64,000 bases of DNA, taken from positions 43,322-107,321 of the forward strand of contig NW_022985105.1 of the NCBI RefSeq assembly GCF_010015585.1, written 5' to 3'. The DNA comes from Eremomyces bilateralis CBS 781.70. Lineage: Eukaryota; Ascomycota; Dothideomycetes; Eremomycetales; Eremomycetaceae. Position numbers and translations under genes: made by a program. How positions within the stretch are numbered: the first letter of the stretch is position 1; each line of letters begins with the position of its first letter. Below are positions 1 through 11,301 of the stretch, piece after piece. The notes below the pieces were generated by a model. The model was not told the DNA's origin. It saw nothing but the letters and a program-made list of their open reading frames with translations, and did no database searches.

Positions 1-890
1 GCGAACTGCGCAACTACCATCAGGAGCAACAATACAACCGCAGTACGTCTAATCTCCTCGTCACCCCGGAGCTCAGTTCACGTGGAGCCCCGCGAGATGA
101 AGGGTTTCAACTGACGTGCCCCTCAGGCGTCGTGGCTGACGTTTCTGGCAACAACAAGTCTGACCGCTCGATGAGCCCGAACACCATGAGCGAAGACGAA
201 CGCCGTGAGCTCATTGCCCGCCAACACCGTGCCCTGTACGGCAACGACTCGAGCCTGTACACCGAAGCCAGCCAACCTCCCTCCCAAGACGCGCGAGTCG
301 CCACCGCCGGCATCCGCGGCCACTCTCCCCTCGCCTTCGACCCCTATTATGGCCAAAACCCCCCACAAGGCACCGTACCCCCCCGTGACCCCTCCCAACC
401 GTCCGACGCCTCCCAACCCCCCAACAAGGACGCCCCTCCCCCCCAACAATCCCGCTCCCGTGCCAACTCTACCTCCTCCCCCGCCTCCACCACCCAACCC
501 ACCACCTTCTCCCTCTTCGACAACGCCAATCCCCCCGCTCAACAATCCTCCCGCACCTCCACCTCCTCCCCCGCCGGCTCCCCCACCACCCAACCTGGCA
601 AAGGCTCCGCCCCCTCCTCCACCGGCACCGTCGCCCCCATCGGCACCCGCCCCGCCGGCCCGCCGCAGAGCAAGCGCGCAACCACCCCCGGCCTGCCGAG
701 CCCCTTGTCATTCGGCTACAACGCCGGCGAGGGACTGTCCAACGAGCGCAGCACCAGCGCGACGACGTCGAGCGCGCAGGGTGCCGGCGTGGAGAAGCAA
801 GTTAGCGGCCTGGGCGCGTGGGGGAACAACGGCGGTGTCTGGGGCACGAAGAGCGGATTGGGAATGCAGGCGGGTGTCGCGTGGAGTTGA
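1..890 (+). CDS. C-terminal part of an unrecognised low-complexity fungal protein (5' end outside window)
   Basis: The reading frame is open from base 3 to the TGA at 888-890, so this is the 3' end of a gene that enters from the left edge. An intron is likely at 43-126: GTACGT donor, CTGAC branch site, CAG acceptor, 84 nt, frame kept. The visible 260 or so residues are rich in Ser, Pro, Thr, Gln and Asn and look disordered. The only ordered-looking block is SEDERRELIARQHRALYG, coded near 189-240, and the protein ends in a Gly/Trp-rich tail (LGAWGNNGGVWG). I do not recognise the family; the composition would suit an RNA-binding or regulatory protein, but that is only a guess. The Gly-rich and Pro-rich frames overlapping it are composition shadows. 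Confidence 0.6.
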   Translation, partial: ELRNYHQEQQYNRSTSNLLVTPELSSRGAPRDEGFQLTCPSGVVADVSGNNKSDRSMSPNTMSEDERRELIARQHRALYGNDSSLYTEASQPPSQDARVATAGIRGHSPLAFDPYYGQNPPQGTVPPRDPSQPSDASQPPNKDAPPPQQSRSRANSTSSPASTTQPTTFSLFDNANPPAQQSSRTSTSSPAGSPTTQPGKGSAPSSTGTVAPIGTRPAGPPQSKRATTPGLPSPLSFGYNAGEGLSNERSTSATTSSAQGAGVEKQVSGLGAWGNNGGVWGTKSGLGMQAGVAWS

Positions 891-2465
891 TCGGCGATCT
901 CACACGACGACTTAATTCCCTCTCGGTTTCATTTTTGGCGGCGTGGGTTCCGGTGCATGCGGTTTCGCTTCTCGGCGGCATTAATGCGGTGTTCGAACGC
1001 TTTTTTTTTCCTTCCTGGCTCTCTCTGTCATCGGATGGGGGATTTTTCTTTTGGCTTTGCGTGGCACGGCGACGGGTTTCGGTATCGGTAATACCATGGA
1101 CGCAACCACGGAACGGGATCCGGGGCTTTCGGGCAATTTGGGGACAACACACTCACGGACACACAATTGGGTTTGCCTTACTTCCTCTTCGACGACGGCA
1201 CACTCTCACGGTCTCGGGCGCTCATCGACTTTTCCTTTCTCCCCAGCAATCCACCATTTCCTTTCGCATCATCTTGTTTCCCTTTCTTCGGCGTTTGTTT
1301 TCCCCCGACTCCCCCTGTTTTCTTCCGCCCCTCTCGAGACAACCCCTGTCCAACAAATGTGTATACGGGCGGTGGACACCGGTCTTCCCCCCCACGGTAC
1401 GGAATGGGTGGAACTCGGAGTTATTTCGAACGCGGATGTCGCGTTGCTTCTTCTGCATTTATGTGGCGCGGTAGCGATCAAAACACATCGTCATTGGGAG
1501 ATACCCGTGCGTTGCGGGTTGTGGGGAGATGGGTGATTTCTCGGTTTTCGTGGTGGGATATGGTTTTCGAGGATGGCGCGTTGTGTGGTGTGTGTATGTG
1601 TGTGTGTGTGTGTGTATCAGTGCGATCTATGTAACATCGGTGGGCGGGATGTGGACTGGGTGGATACTGGGAGTCTGGTGGCTGCTTGCATCGACGGACA
1701 AATTACTCTACCCTGTCCTCAGACGCGCACGATTCCATCCTCTCGTCATATCTTCCCCTTCTCATTCCACGAGCCGCATCATCGGTTGTGTGTTCATGCG
1801 GGATATTTCGGTTCCCTCGGCACGGTTTCAGGATCTTGGAGTTGCTCAAGAGTGCGGATAGCCTAATGGGCGGCGGAGCCACGATCGATCGGCCATCGCG
1901 GGAGGCTACAGTGTGCGTTCTGTTGCATCGGGCGGCGGAGTCGCAGTCTATAATTTGGGGTTCTGGGTTCGTGTTTTTGCTTTTGGGGTTTGTTTGTGTA
2001 GGGTTGGACTTTGGAGGGTTTCCTGGATGCGGATTTGGGGGATGTTAGTTTACTGTAGTCAAGGAACCTAAAATATGGTGATTACTGTTTCTACAGTTAA
2101 TTGTTGTGCCACTGAATGAAGATGAATGTGCATTGTCTCTCTACGGTGCAGACATATCTTGTCCATTAATTCTGTGTTGGTGGTTCTTCACATTAATCTG
2201 CAGCGTCGATTTCCAGGAGTCGATCCAGATTACGCTAAACCCAAACGGGACAACCCGGTCACCCTTGCTCTCCACGAAATCGTGTCCTCAACTTCACGAC
2301 TTCGCACCTTGAGCTTCTGATAATCCTCACACAACTCCATTGAATTGCCTCCGCCACCAGCAGACCTCTCTATATTCCATCCTCCTCGTCCTAGCCGCCT
2401 TCCAAAAATCCAGTCCATCTAAAGGGAAAGGCCTGCCGCGCCTTTTCCAACTCCATCCACACACA
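891..2465. other. Intergenic region, 3' flank and SEC61B promoter
   Basis: No supported gene. Short open frames here have no start context, splice signals or recognisable family. The stretch probably holds the 3'UTR of the left gene and, near its right end, a pyrimidine-rich 5'UTR of SEC61B (about 2330-2465). A GT-rich microsatellite lies at 1581-1616. Confidence 0.5.
1581..1616. repeat. GT dinucleotide microsatellite
   Basis: About 36 bases of nearly pure TG repeat broken by a few substitutions, in intergenic DNA. Likely to vary in length between strains. Confidence 0.8.
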
Positions 2466-3078
2466 ATGGTACGCTCTCTCCACCTCGTCGCACATCCCCA
2501 TCACCAGGAATGCCATCCACACACAACTCCCCTAAGCGCGCCCTTTCCGCGCTCAGAATCTCCCCTATGAATCTCCCGCCCCCTTCCTCTCCCTCCTCCT
2601 AATCCCCACGAACCCCCCCAATCCCATAACTAACCACCCCCAGTCCACATCTCCACCCGCAACCGGCACCTCCACCGGCGCCTCCACCTCCCGCCCCTCC
2701 TCCCCCAAACCCCCGGGCGGCCCCGCAACTGCTATCCGCCGCAAAGCCGCCGCCGAGCGCGCCGACCGCGCGCAGAATGCCCGACCGAGCAGCACGCGCG
2801 CGGCGGGCGCCGGTGGGAGTTCCGGGACGATGTTGAGTATGTGATTTGGGTTCGATGGCTGGCAGAAAGGATCGGAGCTAACGGACGGGTAGAGTTGTAT
2901 ACGGATGATTCACCGGGGTTGAAGGTCGATCCGGTGGTGGTGATGGTGTTGAGCGTGGTGTTTATTGCGAGTGTGGTGGCGTTGCATGGTAAGTTAGGAG
3001 GGGATCGTGGGGATTTGGGAGATGGAGCTAACGGGAACAACAGTGTTGGCGAAGATTACGAGATATTTCACAAAGTAG
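2466..3078 (+). CDS. SBH1: Protein transport protein Sec61 beta subunit (Sbh1-like)
   Basis: Small tail-anchored subunit of the Sec61 translocon in the ER membrane, which binds the channel and helps co-translational import. My spliced model is join(2466..2468, 2644..2836, 2893..2988, 3044..3078), giving 108 aa, close to the usual size. Exon 1 is only the ATG, followed at once by a GTACGC donor; intron 1 ends after CATAACTAACCACCCCCAG. The product has a Ser/Pro-rich cytosolic head, the family motif [16 protein letters not shown], the block [20 protein letters not shown], then one TM helix ([18 protein letters not shown]) and a short lumenal end. The sequence match along the conserved half makes identity near certain. 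The one-codon first exon is unusual but all phases fit and no stop interrupts. Confidence 0.95.
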
Positions 3079-4008
3079 AGTTCGGGGTGGCATTGCGGAG
3101 TCGACGGAGAGAAGCAAGATGAACTGAGGATCACTCGATATCTATGGATGGCATCCAGGATCCTTGGCTGGTGATGCAGGTGGGGGCCATTGTGTTGAGG
3201 CATGCTACGGTGAAGAGCAACGGATCACCGAATAGTGGGAGTCGTTCGATGGCGTACGAGTAAAACTGCTGTATTATATGGATTCTGAAAGCCCTGGATT
3301 TGAACAAAGTCTCCTTGATTCTCCCGAATGATGCCCTCTATCGATCTGCTTCCGTTCGGGCCCTTCCGATCCTGCACGATCCAGAACCAGTCTGAGCACC
3401 CCTTTCCATTTCTCTGACCACGCTTCTCTCTATGCCTAAGGGATCCGCTTGTTCTACACAAATTCATCTCCTTCGTTTCGGTCATTTCTGTCGTCTACTG
3501 AACTCCATTTTATCCACATCCTTGAGGAGAATAGATAAGAGCCGTTGGTAGAACCAACATTCCGTCGACATTTAGTCGTGGATGGCACCTCGAACCTCAT
3601 CGGATATCTATGCCTTGTGGACGTCCCTACCGCACCGTTGGGTCTTCCTTAATCTTATTCCGTTCTCGTTGATTACCATACCGTACGTCCTGGATTCTGC
3701 TTTCCTACGAGTGTGTATTACAGATCCCACGTTGAGCAGGCAACCGAATTCTACTACAAAGGCAACTTGGATGTTCGAATATCGTTGATTATCTATCCAT
3801 AGCATGATCTCACGATCTCATATCAACATATCCGATCCGAAAGACTAGCAGATCCACCGACTAACGCCGCCTATGTCCCAAACTCTTTTTCTGGTCCATA
3901 CCTTCGCCCCAACGAAGCGGTAAGGTAAACTCATGCGCCGTCTATGATGCATAAGATATCATCATGACTAATGTGATGAACGAGTTCAGACCAATAAGCC
4001 GATTCCCC
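3079..4008. other. Intergenic region between convergent genes
   Basis: Shared 3' flank of SEC61B (+) and the TRP-like channel (-). I see no gene, RNA or repeat here; the short open frames look random. Confidence 0.5.
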
Positions 4009-6952
4009 TCACTTGTCCACACTCCCACTCCTCTCGACACCGATACCCCCGCCACCTAGCTCCCGCATACTCCAACTCGCCTTATGCGGCACCGCCCCCC
4101 TCGGCAACGACCCATAACTCAGTCCTCCCGACGCCGACCTCGTCCCCGACGACTCTGACCTCGACACCGATGTACTTCCATCACTCCGACTCCTCCGAAC
4201 CCGAGCAACCGTCAAGCCGCTTGCACCCCCCTCCGAAACCCCTGGTGATCTGGAGCCAGAGCTCCCGCTGTCCACACTAGCGTCACTGCGCGGACGCGAC
4301 GCCGCATCCGCCGGCGTCCCATCCCACTCAACCCCCGTATCTATCCGCTCCAGCCGCGGACGCCGGGGTATGGCAATGCGCTCAGGAGACATATTCGGGC
4401 TCACAGACTGTGCCACGCTCGACGGAGCACGTGTGGTTTCGTCCTCATCTGCAGCGGGGTTGACCAGTACCGGATCCGCATGGAAGTCCGCTGCAGACAG
4501 CGCTCGCTCGCTCCTGATATCCGGGTCCTCATCCTCGATCTTCGCGATCCGACGCACACTGCTGACCCGGAACCCCGTTACGGGCGCCACGGTGCTGGTA
4601 GTGCTCTCGGACGCGAGACGCGACGCGTTGGGTCGCTTGCGCCAGAACAACAAGCTTTCAACGCTGATGGACGGTGATTTCTCCTGGGCGTCCTCCTCGG
4701 AGGGAGTCGAGCCTGCGCGGGCGAGGTAGGCGAAGTATTTCTCGCGGAGGCGGCGCCAGCGCTGCGGATGGAAGTCCTCAGTGGGGCGGTCGCGCATGAT
4801 ACTCATCCAGGAGGTGGCGGCGCTGATGGCGATGGCGACGAGGAGGAAGAGGGTGAGGAGGCTGTGAAGGACGATGATGACAATGCCGATAGCGGTGGCG
4901 GGGATGCGGGGGAGGGCGAAGGGGGTGTGGAAGGTGGCAGCGAGGGCGAGGGTGGCAACCTTGCTGAAGCCGAGGAGGTAGACGACGAGAGCGTTGAGGC
5001 GGCGAGATTCGTAGGGATTGGCGTAGATGATGCCGCAGAAGGCGAGGGTTTCGACGGCGAGGAGTCCGAAGACTTGGACCATCGGATGCCCGCTTGCCCC
5101 GCCGTACAATGTTGCACGAACGAACTCATAAGCTAACCAGTAGCAGAAGAAGAGCCACTGCGATCGGCGATACCGAGAGACGAGCCAACCAAACCTAGTC
5201 ATGTAGTCGATATCTTCGTGCACCGTTATCCCATCTTCGTTAGGAGTGTATTTAATGACCGGGACACAGAAGTGGATAGTACCCCTTTCACCCTCAGAAT
5301 GCGAGACGCTGTCGCGGGAGATAGTCCACCACGGCATGATTTTGAGAACCCTTCCCTTCCCAACGCAGAACACTTCCTTGCCGAAGGTCCAAGTTCCACG
5401 CTTCATGCGATAGTAACCAGCGTATCCTGCAAGAGTGAAGCCGCCAATGAAGAAAAGGAGGAAGACCGTGGTAGAAATGCCTATGACTGCCGAAGCGCCA
5501 TGATAGGTGAACTGGAATGTTGTAAGGAATATTATCATGAAGAATCCGATGAACAACGTCCTCAAGACTGCTGCTTGGGTGTAGAATTGCCAGTTCTTCC
5601 TGAAAAAACCAAGTCGATGACCTTTGACGAGATTGACCCGCATCATACCCTCCAGGGTCCATTTGAACAGTGCAACTGAGCTTCCGATTATAACGACGGC
5701 AGTGAGTAGCCAGAGGAACCCGGTCATGAACGCATTCGAGGCTGGGATATTTTCGAAAGAGAGCGTGCCCGCAAATCCAGAGTAATTTCCAGGTAGCGGT
5801 AGCCCAGCGTTAGCGGCTTTGCCATACCGGCTAAACCCGTTTGCCTCAGTCAAAAGGGCTCTCGTCGCCCACATATGAGTGGAATCGTCCGCGTCTCTTT
5901 TGTAGATCTTCCGGAGGTCATATTTGCCGGCAAGATTCTCGATTCGGAAACCAGTTCCTGAGGCACCAACGGCCATGGGGTTGCCCTTGTCCTCTCCAAC
6001 TAGACGGTTGATCGAGCTTTGCATCGACTTGGTGAAAATCATTCCACCGGCCCACGCATAGTTGCTCCAGAATGCTACCAGGACACTGGGCAAGTTCAAA
6101 GACAAAGCCCCAGTGTAGTAAATGTGCTGGAAGACGGCAAAGACCACAAGAACAGACATGGAATGCGCATAGTGCTTCCTCATCTCAGGGACATTGTGGC
6201 CATAGATTGCTGTAGCGAAAGAGGAGACGATGGCAATGGTTGCGAAAACCCCCAATAGGGACCCGACTGCGTACGGGTGAGAGAACGTGGCGCCATTAGT
6301 GACCACCGCTGAGATACATCCAATTTCTGACTTCGTGGAGTTGGCAAATATTTGAAAGATGGCTCTGCCTTCGAAATCTGGAATCGTAAGGGCAATATCT
6401 AAGCCACATCAGCGTCATGTTTCCTCATTCCGAAAGTAGATGTCATACCAGGAATATTCGCGATGTCTTCAGGGGCGACTAGGATATTCCCTCTGGCCTC
6501 GATCGGGATAGACTTGCTGAGAGGGCATGCGCTCCGGATATTGGCACTGCATGGGTTGAAGGGCAGCTGGAAACGGGTTTCGCCATATGCGGAGACGCCG
6601 ATGTACACTATGAAGATCAGTTTCCATTGCTGCTCGACGTTGAAGAGATCGACGAACTCATAACCGCCTCCTTCGCCAGGGTGGTCGACCCTTGCAAATG
6701 AAACACCACTGTCATGTTATCCTTGTAAAACGCGGCATCGAACCTGGTCACCTTGACCAATGAGCTGCTGCCCATACAGTCGCCAAAATCCCCAGTATAT
6801 AGGGCTGGCTTCCGGCTATCTCGGAGGGGGATCTTTTTGCCGTCAGGGCCCTGGACCGTGATCCATTTCTCTTTGGGGACGATCGCCAACGTCTGTTGGA
6901 ATACGGCGAAGAGGACGAGGAGGAACACGAGGATGCCACGGAAAACCGACAT
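4009..6952 (-). CDS. TRP-like / flavin carrier (FLC) family membrane channel protein
   Basis: Fungal TRP-like ion channel of the FLC/PKD2-like group, placed by family knowledge in ER, vacuole or plasma membrane and linked to calcium, cell-wall integrity and FAD transport. Spliced model complement(join(4009..6398, 6449..6607, 6658..6952)), 947 aa. It starts with a signal peptide (MSVFRGILVFLLVLFAVFQQ), then an ML-like lumenal domain to about residue 170 (TVVFHLQGSTTLAKE, then AYGETRFQLPFNPC), and IPDFEGRAIFQIFANSTKSE before the first core helix. About nine TM helices follow to about residue 630. The C-terminal 260 residues are a Ser/Arg-rich cytosolic tail. Both introns are 50 nt with good donors and acceptors, and the exon joins restore family motifs. 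Upstream 1.3 kb is free for its promoter. Confidence 0.93.
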
Positions 6953-8242
6953 CTTGGACTCCTGAAGCTTCGAAGGACGAATTTAGATGCTTGCTAAATC
7001 TCCATTTGGCATTGTATGAGAACAAGTCTCAGCCGGAGGGTCGAGGATGGTGGGGATATTTGACCAGAGTTCCCCTTGAAACTGAAAGTGAATATAAGGG
7101 CCGATGGCCGTCGATTGGATTCATCAATAGACGATAAGTGAATTCGAGAATCGACAAAGTGGTATAATGATTGTACCAAGTGTTTGCGCATTCAAGACTC
7201 GTACAATGGGAATTAACACCTTGACCATTCACTCTGGCTTCATCTTTCATTCTCGATGGCAAGAATGCCAGCAACTAAGGGAAGGTGCTGCACACTGAAA
7301 GCCTGGGATTTTCAACTTCTATAGAGACAACAGTAATAAGCAAAGCGACATCACAGCGCAACCTGAACAGCGCGTCGATGATATTCTCGACATTTGCCAG
7401 CTGTGGACGCATTCGGTGATGGACGACGATTCATGCTGCGAGAGTGACCTCATTCCGCACTTCAGCATTTCTACGGCACCCTTCTCCCGCACACCAGCAG
7501 GCGAGCGTAACCTAGAATTCAGACCTGCAGCAAACTTAGAGGCTGCTGACACAGTTTCTAAAGTGCTCTTCTGATCCAAATCTAGATCTTCTCTAATTAG
7601 ATCGACCGTGTCTCATAGCTGTACCTTGAAATGATTCATTGACTGAGCCCATCAACGGGACCAGCGAGGATGCGTCATTGCAGTGACACCTGTGGTCTTG
7701 TTGGTAGTCTGCGGATAATCCTTCCTCTTCTAATTACTATTAACAGAAGAGCATGAAGTCTATATAATCTATAGAAACCGGAAGTTCGACCCATGAGCTG
7801 TCTCCTTCTCCGCCCTCCGCAATCGGTTCGTCACCCACGGTTGGAACTTGAACCATTCGTGGGAGTCCCGATCGGCGGTGGTGGCTTGCTTTAGTGCCGG
7901 GATATGCGGGGGCTAGCGACTAGTTACCGAATATCGTACCAAAGTCTAACGCCTAACGGCCACCAATCAAACAGACAGCAGTTTGCAAGATCGATGACGA
8001 CGCCACGAGCACCAAGTTATTGAATACAAATATCGGGATTTTGGGGGTATGATTAGAATATACGGTTGCACTACAATGTCGAGTATTTGGACCTCGCTAA
8101 CTAGTTCGGAAGACATGCTCTTCTAACACATGTGCGGAATGATTCCTACGAGGAAGTTTGATGAACAGGACGTAGGAGAGACGGTAGTTCATGCCGGGTC
8201 GTGGGTACGGATTGATGTGTGAGACTTGCCGATTTGCAATCG
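6953..8242. other. Intergenic region, promoter of the TRP-like gene
   Basis: Lies between the start of the TRP-like gene and the stop of the esterase gene, both on the minus strand. No gene, RNA or clear repeat found; the few short open frames lack family signals. Confidence 0.45.
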
Positions 8243-9337
8243 CTAAGTGTGGAACACCTTGTGGCCCGGACCGGAAGATTGCCCGTTGCTCGCACCCGTA
8301 GCACTCTCAAAAGAGCCGTCTCCGTGATGCCAATCCGGATTATCCCAGTTGGGCAGGACATTGGTCAGATGTTCTGGCAGCTGATCCGGCCAATTTTTTC
8401 GAATCACCTGGAGCACTTCATCGTACAGGATGCGATATCCCGAGGGAGATAGGTGAAGACCTGCAACACATGAGCTTGTCATCAAACCCCGAACCGGAGC
8501 GACCATAACTCACCATCATGCAACAACTCCTCCAAGACTGGATTCGGTCCAAATTTTCGGCTGCCAGGTAGTACCGAACTTCCAAGCTCCCAACCAGCTT
8601 TCAGCATGATTACTGTCCACATGTCCACGACTGGAACGCCCAGTTTCTCACCAAGTTCTCTCGTCGCCTCGGCATACTCTTTCGTCCGCTCAGCAGTCCG
8701 CCGGGGTTGATTGTAGCCTTTGGCTTGATCAACAACCCACTGCATGTACTCGTTGATCGGGGGTGGGGTAATGAGGATTATTCGAGCGTTATGGGCCTTC
8801 ACTTTCGCATGGGTCATTAGATGAGTTAGGTTTTCGAGGTACCGTGGAAGCGGAACGCTTTGATTGAGGTATGAAGTTGGCCAGCATGAGTCGTTGGCGC
8901 CGAAGAAGACGGTCTGCTTTATATGAGCCTTGCGAACAACCAATGAAGAGACTGAATATACCATGAGACGCATTCGGGCTTCGGTGACGGCTGGGATACA
9001 GCGGAGGAGGACTTTGATAGCCATATCTGTGTTGTAACCGCTGCTCCCAGTCAATGCATGCCACTTGAATGACTCAGGAGGAATTTTTGAAGTACCTTAG
9101 GCCGCGATTGACCACGTCCAACTTCCGGATATACGCTAGTGGATGGTCATTCTCTCGTCGTCGGGTCCACGTTGATTTTCTGACACTAACCATCTTGCAA
9201 TGCAGCAGCGAATCCGAATCCTCGCTCTTGGGAACTAGCCTGCTGGGTGATAGAATCCCCTAGTAACAAGAAAAGGTCGTATAGCGGACCCTAATGGACT
9301 TAGATCGCAGACTTGAATATCAAAGGCGCGGAACCAT
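8243..9337 (-). CDS. IAH1: GDSL/SGNH esterase, isoamyl acetate-hydrolysing esterase Iah1-like
   Basis: SGNH-fold hydrolase; yeast Iah1 cleaves acetate esters such as isoamyl acetate in the cytosol. Spliced model complement(join(8243..8460, 8514..8913, 8962..9040, 9096..9135, 9191..9290, 9335..9337)), 279 aa against about 240 in yeast. Block I is FLLLGDSITQQASS with the nucleophile Ser; exon joins rebuild DAYIRKLDVVNRGLSGYNTD, then TVFFGANDSC (block III) and DGLHLSPSGY (block V with catalytic Asp and His). Five introns of 44-55 nt separate these motifs. The 5' end is the weak point: a TAG lies in frame just before the GDS exon, so I start at an ATG (9337) followed directly by a GTTCCG donor. 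The rest of the model is firm. Confidence 0.85.
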
Positions 9338-9971
9338 ACATATGCATTTTCATCATAAAGAACACCAGTTTCTGGAAATTGTAACGCGTCAGACGGTACA
9401 TACAATTCATGATGTATAATAGCAAATCGCGAGACTTGAGATTTGAGACTTGAGACTTGAGATTTGAGACTTGAGACTTGAGACTGGGGTCTGGGAACTG
9501 GGGACTGAGGATGACTTGGAGTTTTGTGTGTACCTGGGTGTCCCCCTGCTCGCAACATACTGGGCGACAGACGCGTCATGATGTCTCCATATGATTTGAT
9601 CGAATTATAAGTATCGGTGTCTTAATTTTAGGATCTCATGTAAGACAAAAAGTGAATGACGGAAAGGCTCGAGCTCAAAGAGTTCGAGAAGATACCTTTA
9701 TACGAGCAGGAGAACTTCATGTTGAAGGGTCACGAGCCGTTTCAGATGCACCGCCTGACCCACCCGGCCGGGGGTCTTCGGCTGCCCTAAGAATCACGAT
9801 GCGGAGTTTCATGATAACTTCTAGGACACAACAATCATATTGTGCTTCATGTTTGACGTTTCCTATCACATAGTGTTTGAATGGAACATGGATCTCCAAA
9901 CATATGGCTTTCCTTATCAAACTCACTTCTCGAGATACAGACATATGCTGGTACCGCTTAGTCATCCTCCA
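9338..9971. other. Intergenic region with a minisatellite, left flank of the MULE
   Basis: No gene found. Holds the 7-bp minisatellite at 9430-9485 and, probably, the esterase promoter. Confidence 0.45.
9430..9485. repeat. 7-bp minisatellite (GAGACTT / GAGATTT units)
   Basis: Eight tandem units of GAGACTT with regular GAGATTT variants, followed by a GGGACTGGG-like tail. It lies about 95-150 bp upstream of the esterase start. Confidence 0.9.
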
Positions 9972-9980
9972 TATCCATAA
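9972..9980. repeat. 9-bp target site duplication, left copy (TATCCATAA)
   Basis: TATCCATAA directly precedes the left terminal inverted repeat and is repeated exactly at 13096-13104 behind the right one. Nine bp is the hallmark length for Mutator-like elements. Confidence 0.93.
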
Positions 9981-10055
9981 GGGCTGGTGAGATTTCTCCC
10001 TCACGCTAATAATGGTGGAAATTAATTGCTCAATTGGGCCTAGCGTGCAATTTCC
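9981..10055 (+). repeat. Left terminal inverted repeat of the MULE
   Basis: About 75 bp from GGGCTGGTGAGATTTCTCCC to GGCCTAGCGTGCAATTTCC. It pairs with 12985-13095, which carries about 37 extra bases of repeated GAGATTTCTCC blocks. Confidence 0.9.
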
Positions 10056-10475
10056 TTCGTCCTCGCCTAGTTAGGGACAACTTCAATTGTCAATAGTTAT
10101 TCAATTTATTCCTTCTCTTACAGACCTCAGCATGGGGAATATCGCCCCTCCTCCAGGTAGTCTTCACATGTCCTATGAAGAAGCCTACAATGCTCTCAAG
10201 ATCTATGGTATGCAGCATGGTTACGGCTTCGTACTCAAACGGAGCAACCCTCACGGTTCTGATATAAAGACGCGATATTACTATCAATGTGATCGGTCCG
10301 GAAACTATCAGTCAAGAGCAAGGATTCTAAGCACAAGCACACGCATAATAGGGTGTAATTTTAGGCTTGTCATATTCAAGAACAAAAATGACGACCAGTA
10401 GAAGCTAGAGGTGCTACACAAACATCATAACCAACCCCGGTCGCTTAACCCTAGTACGCATAATGTCCAACTAAC

Positions 10476-10477
10476 TA
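10476..10477. repeat. TA target duplication, left of the foldback MITE
   Basis: TA at 10476-10477 and again at 10902-10903 borders the palindromic element, as for Tc1/mariner-type insertions. Because the element ends are themselves palindromic (TAACGTA / TACGTTA), the exact edge could shift by a few bases. Confidence 0.6.
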
Positions 10478-10901
10478 ACGTATTCCACAAGCGAGTGGCC
10501 CATACAAGCGAGTGGCCCAGCTCATTTTACTAGTAAATTCGACAAAATTCGATATCAATATCTCAACAACCACTGGATAATATAGTCTGAAAACTTAGAG
10601 TTAGGTTTTCCTAGCCATTTCTAGCTTACTATTGAAATATTAAAGCCCTAGCTTTTACAGGTATAGAGATACCTACTTCTTGGCAAGATTTAGAGACCAA
10701 ATCTCTATACCTTTATAACTATAAAAGATAAAGCTCTAAGATTCTAATAATAAGCTAGAAATCGATAGGAAACCCTAATTCTAAGTTTTCAGACTATATT
10801 ACCCAGTGGTTGTTGAGATATTGATATCGAATTTTGTCGAATTTACTAGTAAAATGAGCTGGGCCACTCGCTTGTATGGGCCACTCGCTTGTGGAATACG
10901 T
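10478..10901. mobile_element. Foldback MITE nested in the MULE
   Basis: A 424-bp non-coding element in which the left half is nearly the reverse complement of the right half along its whole length. The outer 140 bp or so are almost identical, from ACGTATTCCACAAGCGAGTG inward; each end also holds the direct repeat ACAAGCGAGTGGCCC twice. Near the centre AGGTATAGAGAT (about 10659) pairs with ATCTCTATACCT (about 10701), leaving a loop of roughly 30 nt. The element is flanked by TA. It has no open frame, so it would need a transposase in trans, most likely of the Tc1/mariner superfamily. Confidence 0.88.
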
Positions 10902-11081
10902 TATCGTAAGCGTATATTAGTAACCATAGAAAGATATAATTAAATCAATGACACATGCTAGGGTACGGCCGATGCAGATAATGGCTACTATTCAAAAGGA
11001 GGATCCGAACACGCTAGTATCTGCTACCGATATTCGCGGCGAGAGGAAGGCAATTAGAGAGAAGTACTTAAATGGGAGGAG

Positions 11082-11301
11082 TGTTATGGTCTCAGGCCTG
11101 TGGCCTGAGCCCTTGGGTGTGGCTGGTGGATTGCATAGGGATTATCAGAAAAGCAAACATAGTTACACTGCATTAGGGCAGCAGAGGGGAGAGTCGCTAC
11201 TTCACGCACAAAGGCGCCAGGAGATTCTCTCTTTCCCTCTCTCTTCAGTTTAGATTAATGGAACTTGGTAATCGCAGATCTTGCGCATCCAAACCGTGTC
11301 A
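11082..11301. mobile_element. Solo LTR of a retrotransposon, nested in the MULE transposase
   Basis: A 220-bp insertion that begins TG (TGTTATGGTC) and ends CA (CCGTGTCA), flanked by an exact 5-bp duplication AGGAG at 11077-11081 and 11302-11306. Length, TG...CA ends and 5-bp duplication fit an LTR left by recombination between two LTRs. Reading across the insertion with one AGGAG copy removed joins LNGRS to PIKTLLDG in frame, as in related transposases, which confirms the edges. Confidence 0.88.

Noticed and set aside
123-593. Gly-rich minus-strand frame (156 aa)
   Set aside because: It is the complement of a Pro/Ser-rich coding stretch; composition alone keeps it open and no motif is present.
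818-1536. Overlapping plus-strand frames after the first gene
   Set aside because: Composition is T/C-rich and low in coding character; probably 3'UTR and spacer.
10948-11253. 101-aa frame as an independent gene
   Set aside because: Its first part is transposase and its second part is the solo LTR; it is a chance fusion of two repeats.
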